From Novosphingobium sp. JCM 18896 (GTDB lineage Bacteria > Pseudomonadota > Alphaproteobacteria > Sphingomonadales > Sphingomonadaceae), in NCBI RefSeq assembly GCF_025938095.1, contig NZ_JAPCZF010000003.1, positions 248,001 through 312,000 on the forward strand: a stretch of DNA of 64,000 nt, in the 5' to 3' direction. The notes beneath the pieces were generated by a model that saw nothing but the letters and a program-made list of their open reading frames with translations, did no database searches and was not told the origin of the DNA. Of this stretch, positions 32,857 through 41,888 are shown one piece after another. How positions within the stretch are numbered: the stretch's first letter is position 1; each line of letters opens with the position of its first letter. The translations under genes were made by a program, and so were the position numbers.

Positions 32857-35190
32857 ATGGAGAACGTGCTTCTGGGAAACGGTGGCGATCGGCCGGCTTG
32901 CGATCCTGCATCGGCGGTCGTTTCACTCGAACCCAGAACCCCCGGCTCGCACCCGTCGGCGCGGTCGATGCGCGTGGCGCTCGTTGGCAATTTCGCCCCG
33001 CGCAAGTGCGGGATCGCGACCTTCACCACCGACATCTTCGAACAGTTCGCCATTTTCCAGCCCGAGACGCAGCTCGACGTCTATGCGCTGCAGGACCCCG
33101 AAGACCCCGTGGTCCACGATCGTGCCCACGCCGAGATTCGGCGATCCGAGCCCGCGTCCTATGCCGAAGCCGCGCGCCGAATGAACGAGGACGGCGTCGA
33201 TGCCGTCTGGCTCCAGCACGAATTCGGCATCTTCGGCGGTGATTGCGGCGAGCAGGTGCTCGGCCTCGTCGAGCGGATCGCGGCGCCGCTGATCGTCACC
33301 TTGCACACCGTGCTGTCGCATCCGTCGGCCAAGCAAGACGCGATCACTCGCCGGCTGGTAGCGCGCGCGAGCCACATCATGGTAATGTGCCAGACCGGGC
33401 GCCGTCTGCTGATCGAGCGCTACGAGGCGCAGGCAGATCGAGTGAGCGTGATCGAACACGGCGCGCCCGATCGGCCGCTGCGTCTGTCGCACTTCGACGA
33501 CGGCGGAACAGTGCGCCGGCTGATGACCTTCGGTCTGCTTGGACCGGGCAAGGGATTGGAAACCGCGATCGAGGCTCTGCCGGCGATCGTCGCGCGGCAT
33601 CCCGAGGTCGTCTATCGCATCGTTGGCGTCTCGCATCCGAACGAATTGCGCCGGCACGGCGAGGCCTATCGCCAGAGCCTCGAAGCCCTGGCCGAAAGCC
33701 TCGGCGTCGGCGGGCATATCGAGTGGGTCAACCGCTTCCTCGACACCGACGAACTCGTCGCGATGCTCGAGGACTGCGACATCTACATGACGCCCTATCT
33801 CAACCTCCAGCAGGCGACTTCGGGCACGCTCTCCTATGCCGTCGCGCTGGGGCGGGCGATTGTCTCCACCCCCTATATCCATGCGCGCGAGCTGCTGTCG
33901 GACACGGGTGGAATGCTTGTCGAGCCCAGCGATGCCGAGGCGATCGCCCAGGCCGTCACGCGGTTGCTCGATCATCAGGGTGAGCTCGAGGCCTTGCAAC
34001 TGCGCACCTATCGGCGAGGCCGGCAGACGATCTGGCGGCATTTCGCGGCCAATGCCAAGGCCATGCTCGAAACCGCGGTGGCGCCGGGGAGGGCCCTGCC
34101 GGCGACGGTCGAGCGGATCGCGCCGGGGCTCGCCGCCTTCGATGCACTCTGCGACGGTACCGGCATGCTCCAGCATGGGCACTATGCCGTGCCCAACCGC
34201 CATCACGGCTATTGCCTCGACGACAACGTCCGTGCGCTGATGTTGGTCAACCGCGTGCCCTGGCGCAGCCCGGGCGAGGAACTGCGGCGGGCGAGCACCT
34301 TCGCATCGTTCCTGCAATATGCCTGGAACCCCGATGCAAAGCGCTTCCGCAACTTCATGAACTACGATCGCTCGTGGTGCGAGGACGTCGGTTCGGAAGA
34401 CAGCAACGGTCGCGCGATCTGGGCACTGGGCGACACCGCGGCGCACTCGCGCATCGTCGGTCTGCGCAACTGGGCCGCACAGGGTTTCGCCAGCCACGCC
34501 GAAATCGCTTTCGAGTTCGAGGCGCCGCGTTCGATCGCGTTCGCCGCGCTGGGCGCTGCCGCGCTGCTCGAGGTCGATGCTGGCAACCGCGTCGCGCAGG
34601 CGATCGTCGGGCGCTGCGGCGACATGCTCGAAAAGCTGCTGTGCCGCACGCGCCGGCCCGACTGGACCTGGTTCGAGACGGTGATCGGCTACGACAACCC
34701 GCGCCTGTCGCAGGCGCTGATCGATTGCGGCCGGGTCAGCGGCCGGCCGGCCTGGATCGAAGCGGGGCTCGACAGCCTGCGCTGGGTCATGGCCAACCAG
34801 TGCGGCGCGGGGGGGCAGTTCCGCCCGGTCGGTTCGGAGAGCTTCGGCCGTGGCGGCGACATCCTGCCGTTCGATCAGCAACCGCTCGAAGCCTGGGCGG
34901 CGATCGACGCCTGTGCCGCGGCGCGGCGCTGCGATCCGGCCTCGACCCTGTGGCTCGAACACGGACGCCGCGCCTATCGCTGGTTCCTCGGCGAAAACGA
35001 TCGCAACGTGCCGCTGGCCGATCTGCAGCTCGGCTCGTGCATGGACGGGGTGACTCCGCTCGGCGCGAACCAGAACGTCGGCGCGGAATCGCTGCTCGCG
35101 TTCCAACTGGCCTATTATGGTTTCGAGCAAATGCTGGGATGTGCCGGTCCCGACTGGAGGGAAGATGCGGCTCAGAGCCATCAAGGATGA
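32857..35190 (+). CDS. GT4 family glycosyltransferase fused to a glycosidase-like alpha/alpha domain
   Basis: 777-residue two-part protein. Residues ~37-400 are a GT4-type glycosyltransferase (ALVGNFAPRKCGIATFTTD, WLQHEFGIFGGDCG, a GLLGPGKGLETAIEALP donor-domain entry and MTPYLNLQQATSGTLSYAVA). Residues ~425-760 look like a helical six-hairpin glycosidase/epimerase-like barrel (HHGYCLDDNVRALML, YDRSWCEDVGSEDSNGRAIW). ATG 32857 follows GAGAAGGG. It overlaps the GH130 gene by 26 nt, so the two form one unit for making or remodelling a mannose-type glycan. Acceptor and product unknown. Confidence 0.85.
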   Translation: MENVLLGNGGDRPACDPASAVVSLEPRTPGSHPSARSMRVALVGNFAPRKCGIATFTTDIFEQFAIFQPETQLDVYALQDPEDPVVHDRAHAEIRRSEPASYAEAARRMNEDGVDAVWLQHEFGIFGGDCGEQVLGLVERIAAPLIVTLHTVLSHPSAKQDAITRRLVARASHIMVMCQTGRRLLIERYEAQADRVSVIEHGAPDRPLRLSHFDDGGTVRRLMTFGLLGPGKGLETAIEALPAIVARHPEVVYRIVGVSHPNELRRHGEAYRQSLEALAESLGVGGHIEWVNRFLDTDELVAMLEDCDIYMTPYLNLQQATSGTLSYAVALGRAIVSTPYIHARELLSDTGGMLVEPSDAEAIAQAVTRLLDHQGELEALQLRTYRRGRQTIWRHFAANAKAMLETAVAPGRALPATVERIAPGLAAFDALCDGTGMLQHGHYAVPNRHHGYCLDDNVRALMLVNRVPWRSPGEELRRASTFASFLQYAWNPDAKRFRNFMNYDRSWCEDVGSEDSNGRAIWALGDTAAHSRIVGLRNWAAQGFASHAEIAFEFEAPRSIAFAALGAAALLEVDAGNRVAQAIVGRCGDMLEKLLCRTRRPDWTWFETVIGYDNPRLSQALIDCGRVSGRPAWIEAGLDSLRWVMANQCGAGGQFRPVGSESFGRGGDILPFDQQPLEAWAAIDACAAARRCDPASTLWLEHGRRAYRWFLGENDRNVPLADLQLGSCMDGVTPLGANQNVGAESLLAFQLAYYGFEQMLGCAGPDWREDAAQSHQG

Positions 35191-36505
35191 TGCAGAGGCC
35201 CTGCCCGAGCCCGGTTCGGGTAGTGGCCTGTTGAACCTGCACGAGCGCAAGCTGGTCGCGACGCCGTCGCGCGTGGTGATCCGGCCGTTCCATCTGGGCT
35301 GGCAGGCCTCGGGCCACAGCTCCTCGCGCGCGGGACGGCTGGTTTCGGACATCCTCGCGCTCAGCGACGAGGAGGTCCACGCCGAGTATCGCGCGATCCT
35401 GTCGGACTTTTCCGAGCGGCACTGGCAAACCGAACGCGTGTTCGACGAACGCGCGGCCGAGGTTTCGGCGACCTTGCGCCTGCCCAAGACGCTGTCGCTC
35501 GAGCGCAGCCGGCTGATCGGCGCCTATTTCTGCCACGAATATTCTTACCAGGCCGCGGCGCTGATGAACCCCAGCGTGGTCGTGCATCCCGATCAGTCGG
35601 GGCTGACCGGCGGGGCCGTGCGCTTCGTCATGTCGATGCGCGCGGTGGGGGAAGGGCACATCAGCTCGATCGCCTTCCGCGAAGGAATCGTCGAGCCTGA
35701 CGGTGTGTTCGACCTCTGGCCGCAACCGAATGTCGCCACGGCGGTGTCGATGCTGCACGATCACGCGCCCGAGGTGGCGGACGACGTCCACGTCCGGCGT
35801 CATCCCGAATCGACGCTATCGGGTTCGGTGATCTTTCCCATCACCGAGCATCAGCGCGGCGGGCTGGAAGACCTGCGCCTGGTCCATTTTGACAATGGCG
35901 ACGGCACTTTCGAATGGGTGGGCACCTATACCGCCTACAACGGCCGCGAGATCCGTTCCGAACTGATGACCACCCGCGATTTCCGCGATTTCCGCTTGCG
36001 CCCGATCGAGGGGCGGGCGGGGCGCAACAAAGGGCTGGCGCTGTTCCCCGAGAAGCTCGGCGGCTCCTATTACATGATCGGTCGTCAGGACGGGAAGAAC
36101 CTCTACCTGCTGTCCTCGGATCGGATCGACCGCTGGGACGACGACGGGGTGCTGCTGCTTGAACCTAAGTTCCCCTGGGAATTCATTCAGATCGGCAATT
36201 GCGGCAGCCCGATCCTGACCGATCACGGCTGGCTGGTGCTGACCCACGGCGTCGGCGCGATGCGCAAGTATTCGATCGGTGCGATCCTGCTCGATCGCAA
36301 CATTCCCTCGAAGGTGCTTGCGCGCAGCGAGAAGCCGATCCTTTCGCCCAAGGACAGCGACCGCGAGGGCTACGTGCCCAACGTGGTCTACACTTGCGGC
36401 GCGATGAAGGTCGGCGAGACGCTGTTCATGCCCTATGGCATCTCGGACAGCGCGATCGGCTTCGCCACGGTCGGGATCGAAGACCTGATCGCCTCGCTGG
36501 GGTAA
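35165..36505 (+). CDS. GH130 family glycosidase/phosphorylase
   Basis: 446-residue beta-propeller protein of glycoside hydrolase family 130, whose characterised members phosphorolyse or hydrolyse beta-mannosides. Recognisable blocks are NKGLALFPEKLGGSYYMIGR (about residues 296-315), WEFIQIGNCGSPILTDHGWL (about 338-357) and GYVPNVVYTCGAMKVGETLF. No signal peptide, so it acts in the cytoplasm. ATG 35165 has GGAGG 6 nt upstream and lies inside the end of the GT4 gene, implying tight coupling. Phosphorylase versus hydrolase cannot be decided by eye. Confidence 0.88.
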   Translation: MRLRAIKDDAEALPEPGSGSGLLNLHERKLVATPSRVVIRPFHLGWQASGHSSSRAGRLVSDILALSDEEVHAEYRAILSDFSERHWQTERVFDERAAEVSATLRLPKTLSLERSRLIGAYFCHEYSYQAAALMNPSVVVHPDQSGLTGGAVRFVMSMRAVGEGHISSIAFREGIVEPDGVFDLWPQPNVATAVSMLHDHAPEVADDVHVRRHPESTLSGSVIFPITEHQRGGLEDLRLVHFDNGDGTFEWVGTYTAYNGREIRSELMTTRDFRDFRLRPIEGRAGRNKGLALFPEKLGGSYYMIGRQDGKNLYLLSSDRIDRWDDDGVLLLEPKFPWEFIQIGNCGSPILTDHGWLVLTHGVGAMRKYSIGAILLDRNIPSKVLARSEKPILSPKDSDREGYVPNVVYTCGAMKVGETLFMPYGISDSAIGFATVGIEDLIASLG

Positions 36506-38023
36506 TCAGCGCGCCATCATCTGCAGCGGGATGCGGGCGCTGACCTGCAGGCCGTCCTCGTGCCAGTCCTGCCGGAGTGTGCCGCCGAGCTGGCGCGTGG
36601 TGCTGATCTCGATCAGCTGCGAACCGAAGCCCGGCGCGGGATCTGGCTTTACCGGCGGTCCGCCGCTCTCGTGCCAGGATAGTTCGACGCAGTCTTCCGC
36701 CGGGGTCGAGACGATCGTGATCCGGCCGGTTTCGGTGGCGAGCGCGCCGTATTTCGCGGCATTGGTCGCCAGCTCGTGGAAGAACAGCGCCAGCGGGGTG
36801 GTCGAGCGGTCGTCGATGCGCACGTCCTCGCCCTGCAGCGCGATGCGTTCGCCCGGGGCTGTCTGATAGGCGGCGAGCAGGCTTTCGAGCATGCCGAACA
36901 GGCTGTTGTGCGAAAGCGCCGAGCGCGATTGCTCGCTGTGCGGGCGGACGAAGTCGTGCGCGCGGCCCAGCGCCAGCACACGCTGCTGGAGATCGCCGCC
37001 GAGTTCGGTCAGCGCGGGGCTGCGGCGCAGTGACAAGGTGATGAGCCCGCCGATCACCGCGAAGATGTTCTTGATGCGGTGGCTGAGCTCGCGCGTCAGC
37101 AGCGCGTGTTGCTCGGCCGCGGCCTTGTGCTCGTGGATGTCGGTACAGGTGCCGAGCCAGCGATAGATCTCGCCGCGCTCGTCGCGCATCGGCATGCCGC
37201 GCACGAGCATCCAGTGATATTCGCCGTCGGCGCGGCGCAGGCGGTATTCGAGCTCGTAGGTGCCGCCGGTGCGCACCGCCTCGTGCCAGACCCGTTCGAC
37301 CTCGGCCAGATCGTCGGCATGGAGGAACTGCATCCAGCCTTCGCCATAGCTCGCTTCGGCCGGCATGCCGGTATAGTCGCACCACAAGCGGTTGAAGTAG
37401 TCGGAGCGGCCGCTGGCTAGGCTCGACCAGACCATCTGCGGCATCACGTCTGCCATGACCCGGAACCGCTGTTCGAGGTCGTGCAGCGCGGTTTTCGAAC
37501 GCGCGGCGTCGGCGCGGCTGCGCGTATCGAGCCGCCAGCGTTCGAGCAGGCCCATCACCGCATCGGCGAGGGTGCGCAGGCCTTGGATTTGCTCATGGGT
37601 CAGGTCGGTGCGCGCGCGCGTGTCGATGACGCAGAGCGTGCCCAGCGGCGCGCCTTCGAGCGATCGCAGCGGTTGGCTGGCATAGAGCCGGATACCTGGA
37701 TCGCCGGTCACCAGCGGATTGTCGCGGAAGCGCGAATCGTCGCGCGCGTCGGGCACGATCATGCCGTCGTCGGCCAGCCGGCCGAGATCGCAGAAGGCCT
37801 GCTCGCGCGGCGTGCCCTCGACTTCGAGCCCGCTGCGCCCGACGAACCTTTGCCGATCTGCCTCGACCAGACTGACGAGACCGATCGGCGCGTCGCACAG
37901 CTTGGCCGCCAGCGAGGCCAGGCGATCGAGCTGTTCGCCGATGCCGGGGCGGTCGACCGGATAGGAACGCAGGATCGCCAGCCGCCGGGCTTCTGCGCCC
38001 AGGCTCGACCAGGCTTCGCTCAC
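36506..38023 (-). CDS. GAF-PAS-HWE histidine kinase
   Basis: 505-residue soluble sensor kinase. A GAF domain (about residues 25-165; FVGRSGLEVEGTPREQAFCD), a PAS/PAC domain (about 190-315; RMDEVMPQMVW-like start and FLHADDLAEVERVWHEAV) and an HWE/HisKA_2 module (LTRELSHRIKNIFAVIGGLI with phospho-His, then FHELATNAAKYGALAT) follow in order. Such kinases can feed PhyR. It starts at GTG 38023, 25 nt after the flavoprotein gene that has an exact EcfG promoter, so it may itself be stress-induced, giving positive feedback. Signal unknown; cytosolic. Confidence 0.9.
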   Translation of the reverse strand: MSEAWSSLGAEARRLAILRSYPVDRPGIGEQLDRLASLAAKLCDAPIGLVSLVEADRQRFVGRSGLEVEGTPREQAFCDLGRLADDGMIVPDARDDSRFRDNPLVTGDPGIRLYASQPLRSLEGAPLGTLCVIDTRARTDLTHEQIQGLRTLADAVMGLLERWRLDTRSRADAARSKTALHDLEQRFRVMADVMPQMVWSSLASGRSDYFNRLWCDYTGMPAEASYGEGWMQFLHADDLAEVERVWHEAVRTGGTYELEYRLRRADGEYHWMLVRGMPMRDERGEIYRWLGTCTDIHEHKAAAEQHALLTRELSHRIKNIFAVIGGLITLSLRRSPALTELGGDLQQRVLALGRAHDFVRPHSEQSRSALSHNSLFGMLESLLAAYQTAPGERIALQGEDVRIDDRSTTPLALFFHELATNAAKYGALATETGRITIVSTPAEDCVELSWHESGGPPVKPDPAPGFGSQLIEISTTRQLGGTLRQDWHEDGLQVSARIPLQMMAR

Positions 38024-38048
38024 GTTCCTATCCCTCTGCGACCGCGTG

Positions 38049-38513
38049 TCAGACCAGGCCCGTGGCGTGCTGGCCCATCTCGCTCGACTTGACCTCCTGC
38101 CCGGTCAGCATCTTGAAGGTGCCGAACAGGCCGAGTTCGACGGTCCAGACCTCGGCGTCGTCGATCTCGAATCGCAGCATCTTGAGGTTGGGATCGTGGC
38201 GACCCTGCGGGAACCAGGCTTCGACCTCCTTCGACCAGTGCTTGTCGATCCGCGCCTGGTCGGTCTCCTCCACCAGATTGCCGGCGAGGCAGGCGAAGAC
38301 GTCGTGGCCCTTGGCCGAGAACTGCGCCATGGCCCGGCCACCGGCGGCAATGCGGTTGTCCTTCGAGGTGAAGAACCAGATCGTGTGGATCGCTTCCTTG
38401 TCGAGCTGGGCGGTCATCGGTTCGGCGTGGCCGCCGTTGCCTTCGAGCCGCAGCATGATGAAGGGGCTCTTCTCAAACGCGTGCCAGAATTCCTCGCGCA
38501 GTTCCTTTTTCAT
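38049..38513 (-). CDS. Pyridoxamine 5'-phosphate oxidase-like general stress protein (GSP26 type)
   Basis: 154-residue split-barrel flavin/F420-binding-type protein of the general stress protein 26 group. Seen: MKKELREEFWHAFEKSPFIM at the start, IWFFTSKDNRIAAGG (about residues 44-58) and the KHWSKEVEAWFPQGRHDPNL segment (about 94-113) diagnostic of GSP26-like proteins. ATG 38513 has GGAGAG upstream. An exact EcfG promoter lies 48 nt before it. The HWE kinase follows in the same operon. Enzymatic activity unknown. Confidence 0.87.
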   Translation of the reverse strand: MKKELREEFWHAFEKSPFIMLRLEGNGGHAEPMTAQLDKEAIHTIWFFTSKDNRIAAGGRAMAQFSAKGHDVFACLAGNLVEETDQARIDKHWSKEVEAWFPQGRHDPNLKMLRFEIDDAEVWTVELGLFGTFKMLTGQEVKSSEMGQHATGLV

Positions 38514-38561
38514 CGGTCTCTCCTGCTCTTTGACGGACGCCTCGGGCGCTTGTGCAGGATC

Positions 38562-38586
38562 AACGCGGGGGCCGGGGGCTCGTTCC
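38562..38586 (-). promoter_or_regulatory. EcfG-type promoter, exact consensus, for the GSP26-like gene and kinase
   Basis: Minus strand: GGAAC (38586-38582), 16 nt, CGTT (38565-38562), 48 nt before the ATG at 38513. Confidence 0.8.
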
Positions 38587-38629
38587 GGCAATTCGCCGTA
38601 TTTCCGCGCCCATGTCTCAAGCTTCTGTC

Positions 38630-40057
38630 TCAGTCCGATCCAGCTTCCGAACCGGCGCGGCGCAGGTCGGTGACTAGCGCGGCATAGGCCTGGTCGGAGG
38701 CGTCGCGATCGGGCTGCCGCAGGATATAGGACGGGTGATAGGAGGCGATGCCAATTCCGTGAGCCAGCGGTAGGCCGTGTTCGCGCAATGCTCCGACCGC
38801 GCCGGCCTTGCCCGTCACGCCGCGGATCGCGCTGGCGCCGAGCATGACGGTCGCCTTGGGGCGCAGCAGACCGATTTCCTGGTCGAGCCACCACTTGCAG
38901 GCCTGGATCTCGCCGGCGGTCGGCGACTGGTGGATGCGCCGCTTGCCGCGCCGGACGAATTTGAAATGCTTGACCGCATTGGTCAGCCAGATGCGGCCGC
39001 GGTCGATCCCGGCCTCGTCCATCGCGCGCGCCAGAACCTCGCCGGCAGGGCCGACGAAGGGATGCCCGGCCTTGTCCTCCTCATCGCCCGGCTGCTCGCC
39101 GACCACCATGATCCTGGCGTCGGTCGGGCCTTCGCCGAACACGCATTGCGTCGCGTCCTGCCAAAGCGGGCAGCGGCGGCAGGCCTGAGCTTCCTCGCGC
39201 AGGCCGGAGAGCGTGCGCGCCCGCTCGGGCTCGGGGACGACCTGCGCGGTCATGCCCGCCTCGCGCGCCTGGGCGCCGGCGATGAGCGGGGCGATGAGCT
39301 CGGCCTCGGGCATGTTCTTCCAGTACTTGCGCGGCATTTCCTTAAGCATGGCGCCGACCTTGAGCCGTGCCGGATTGAAGATCGACGCATAGTAGGCCTT
39401 CCATACCTCTTCGAGCACGTCGCCGTCGGGCGCCTGCGAGCGATCAGCGCCGGGGCCTTCGTGCAGGATCTCGCCGTTCCAGTGCAGCGACACCTCGGGC
39501 GTCAGGATCGACCAGCGCATCGCCGCGAAGCGACGGACGAAGAAGCCGGCATTGGCGCGGACGATGTGGTGCTCGGGCTCGAACCAGGCGACGAACTCAT
39601 CGTCGAGTTCGCGGAAGCGGACGAAGGCGTGCATCTTGTGCATGTCGCGCCGCACGGCCTTGGCCAGCATCTCGATCCGCCGGATCAGCGGATCGGCATG
39701 ATCTTCGATCGACGCCGTGTGGTTCGCGAGGCGCAACAGTAGGCGATAGAGCAGCGCGAAGCGCTCGGGATCGCGATGCAGGATCGCCGATTGCGCCAGT
39801 TCGACGAAGGCCCGCGACACGCGCAGCTCGGTCTTCGGCGGTGGCGGCAGGGGCAGGGCATCGGCGAAAAGCTCGCCGCCGTGTTCGCCGACCTGCCAGA
39901 TCACCATGTCGGGCGGAATGGCCGCCCCGGCAAGGCGGCGTGCGGCGTCGCGCCAGCCGTCGAAATCGTCCTCGGCCGCCAGCCGCACGGTCAGGAAACG
40001 CGCACGGCTGGCAGGGGCGGGTTTACTCTCGGGCGTCGAGCTATTCGCGGGCGTCAC
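38630..40057 (-). CDS. UdgX-type uracil-DNA glycosylase with N-terminal DUF4130-like domain
   Basis: 475-residue two-domain DNA repair protein. The N-terminal ~240 residues match the TIGR03915/DUF4130-like domain (FDGWRDAARRLAGAAIPPD; HKMHAFVRFRELDDEFVAWF). The C-terminal domain is an iron-sulfur UDG: cysteine pair CRRCPLW, motif A GEQPGDEEDKAGHPFVG and the UdgX signature KRRIHQ whose His is known to form a covalent bond with abasic DNA. It overlaps the hemerythrin gene by 17 nt. With the radical SAM gene upstream it forms the known UdgX-linked cassette. Confidence 0.93.
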   Translation of the reverse strand: MTPANSSTPESKPAPASRARFLTVRLAAEDDFDGWRDAARRLAGAAIPPDMVIWQVGEHGGELFADALPLPPPPKTELRVSRAFVELAQSAILHRDPERFALLYRLLLRLANHTASIEDHADPLIRRIEMLAKAVRRDMHKMHAFVRFRELDDEFVAWFEPEHHIVRANAGFFVRRFAAMRWSILTPEVSLHWNGEILHEGPGADRSQAPDGDVLEEVWKAYYASIFNPARLKVGAMLKEMPRKYWKNMPEAELIAPLIAGAQAREAGMTAQVVPEPERARTLSGLREEAQACRRCPLWQDATQCVFGEGPTDARIMVVGEQPGDEEDKAGHPFVGPAGEVLARAMDEAGIDRGRIWLTNAVKHFKFVRRGKRRIHQSPTAGEIQACKWWLDQEIGLLRPKATVMLGASAIRGVTGKAGAVGALREHGLPLAHGIGIASYHPSYILRQPDRDASDQAYAALVTDLRRAGSEAGSD

Positions 40058-40523
40058 CGGGCATTTCGGCAGCAGCGCGTTCGAGCTCGCGCGGTTTGCG
40101 CTTCTCGAACACCTTGGCGATGCGATCCTCGGCCTCCTTGGTCAGGCCCTTGGCCGCGGCGGGGAACATCTCTTCCTCTTCCTCGTCGATGTGGTGGAGG
40201 TAGCGGTGGCGCATCTCCTTGAACTTCATGAGCCAGCCGCTCGAGCTCATGTCCATCTCGACCAGCTCGCCGAGCATGTCGTCGACCTCCTTGTGTTCGC
40301 TGACCGAATGGCGCGCGTCCTCGCGCAGGTCGGGGCAGCCGAGCATCGTCGCATAGAGCGATTCCTCCTCGGCCGCGGCGTGGGCCTGGAGTTCGCGGCG
40401 CAGCGTCTCGAACAGTTCCTTGCGCTCGTCGCTCGCGCCCTGGGTCTCGCCCAGGTCTTCGAGCAGCTTGCGCTGGCGATCGTGATCCTTCTTCAGGTCG
40501 GCAAAGATACGGGCTTCGGCCAT
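40041..40523 (-). CDS. Hemerythrin domain-containing protein
   Basis: 160-residue four-helix hemerythrin-like di-iron protein. Likely iron ligands are His in KKDHDRQRKLL (about residue 14), HAAAEEESLY (about 50-59), SEHKEVDDML and HHIDEEEEEMFP (about 109-120). Such proteins bind O2, NO or iron. It is inserted between the UdgX and radical SAM genes and overlaps the former. On the minus strand AGAAC-N16-CGTT (40593-40569), one mismatch from the EcfG consensus, lies 45 nt upstream, so it may be stress-induced. It could supply redox or iron balance to the Fe-S repair enzymes. Confidence 0.9.
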   Translation of the reverse strand: MAEARIFADLKKDHDRQRKLLEDLGETQGASDERKELFETLRRELQAHAAAEEESLYATMLGCPDLREDARHSVSEHKEVDDMLGELVEMDMSSSGWLMKFKEMRHRYLHHIDEEEEEMFPAAAKGLTKEAEDRIAKVFEKRKPRELERAAAEMPGDARE

Positions 40524-40568
40524 GACACTTTTCTCCTGAGTTCGGGCTCTCTTGAGCTTCGCAGGGTC

Positions 40569-40593
40569 AACGGCTCAGGCGGCGAAAAGTTCT
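40569..40593 (-). promoter_or_regulatory. EcfG-type promoter (near-consensus) for hemerythrin-udgX
   Basis: Minus strand: AGAAC (40593-40589), 16 nt, CGTT (40572-40569); one mismatch in the -35. It overlaps the end of the radical SAM gene. Confidence 0.4.
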
Positions 40594-41813
40594 AGCTGCT
40601 CGGTGGGTGGGGCCAGACGCGCGCGCAGGTCGGCGCGGTCGATCAGCGCGGCGGGGCGCCAATCGGCCGTGGTGATGAAGGGGCGCAGCTTGGTCACCGA
40701 ACGCGTCAGCCGGCCGAGATCGTCGAGCCGCAGCCGGCGGTGCCGCCGCGCCGCAAGGATCGTGTCGACCGCCTTGGTGCCGAGCCCGGGCACGCGCAGC
40801 AGCAGCTCGCGATCGGCGCGGTTGACGTCGACCGGGAAGCGGTCGCGGAACTTGAGCGCCCAGGCGAGCTTGGGATCGATGTCGAGCGGCAGCATGCCAT
40901 CCTCGGTCGCGGCGCCGACCTCTTCGGCGCGGAAGCCGTAGAAGCGCATCAGCCAGTCGGACTGGTAGAGCCGATGCTCGCGCAGCAGCGGCGGGCGCTT
41001 GAGCGGCAGTACGGCGCTGGCATCGGGGATCGGCGAAAAGGCCGAGTAATAGACACGGCGCATGCCGAAGCTTTCGTAGAGGCCCGAGGCGCTGGAGATG
41101 ATCTGGCTGTCGGTTGCGGCGTCGGCGCCGACGATCATCTGCGTCGACTGGCCCGCCGGCGCATAGCGCGGCGCGGCCTTGTAGCGCCGGCTGGCGTCGT
41201 GCGCGTCGACGATCGCCGATTTCATCCCCGCCATGGCGCTGCCGATGCGATCGGCCGACTTTTCCGGCGCGAGCCGCTTGAGCCCGGCCACGGTCGGCAG
41301 CTCGACGTTGATCGAAATGCGATCGGCGTGGCGCCCCGCCGCCTCGATCAGCGCGGGATCGGCATCGGGGATCGTCTTGAGATGGATATAGCCGTGGAAC
41401 TGGTGATCCTCGCGCAGCCGCCGTGCCACTTCGACGATCTGCTCCATCGTGTAGTCGGACGAGCGGATGATCCCCGAAGAGAGGAACAGCCCCTCGATGT
41501 AGTTGCGGCGATAGAAGCCCAAGGTGAGCTGGACGACCTCGTCGACCGTGAAGCGCGCGCGGCGCACGTTCGAGCTCTTGCGGTTGATGCAGTAGTGGCA
41601 ATCGAACACGCAGACATTGGTGAGCAGGATCTTGAGCAGCGAGATGCAGCGGCCGTCGGGCGCATAGGCGTGGCAGATGCCCATGCCCTCGGTCGAGCCG
41701 ATGCCGCCGCCGCGAGAGTCGCGCTTAGCGGTGCCCGACGAGGCGCAGGAGGCGTCGTACTTGGCGGCGTCGGCGAGAACTTCCAGCTTCTGTTTCAACG
41801 ACATATGCGGCAT
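40575..41813 (-). CDS. UdgX-linked radical SAM protein, putative DNA modification/repair
   Basis: 412-residue radical SAM enzyme of the TIGR03916 type (rSAM linked to UDG). The cluster-binding motif CVFDCHYC (CX3CX2C) is at about residues 69-76, and the C-terminus has helix-hairpin-helix DNA-binding features (VNRADRELLLRVPGLGTKAV, about 330-349). The start is uncertain between ATG 41813 (MPHMSLKQ) and ATG 41804. It is divergent from topoisomerase IB and heads the hemerythrin-udgX operon. The reaction is unknown; the family is inferred to act on damaged or modified DNA. Confidence 0.9.
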   Translation of the reverse strand: MPHMSLKQKLEVLADAAKYDASCASSGTAKRDSRGGGIGSTEGMGICHAYAPDGRCISLLKILLTNVCVFDCHYCINRKSSNVRRARFTVDEVVQLTLGFYRRNYIEGLFLSSGIIRSSDYTMEQIVEVARRLREDHQFHGYIHLKTIPDADPALIEAAGRHADRISINVELPTVAGLKRLAPEKSADRIGSAMAGMKSAIVDAHDASRRYKAAPRYAPAGQSTQMIVGADAATDSQIISSASGLYESFGMRRVYYSAFSPIPDASAVLPLKRPPLLREHRLYQSDWLMRFYGFRAEEVGAATEDGMLPLDIDPKLAWALKFRDRFPVDVNRADRELLLRVPGLGTKAVDTILAARRHRRLRLDDLGRLTRSVTKLRPFITTADWRPAALIDRADLRARLAPPTEQLELFAA

Positions 41814-41888
41814 AAGTTCTTTATATGTTCCGTCTGGGATTTTGTCCAGCGTTCGACAACTCTTTTGCGGGCCATGCGTTGCAGGGTC

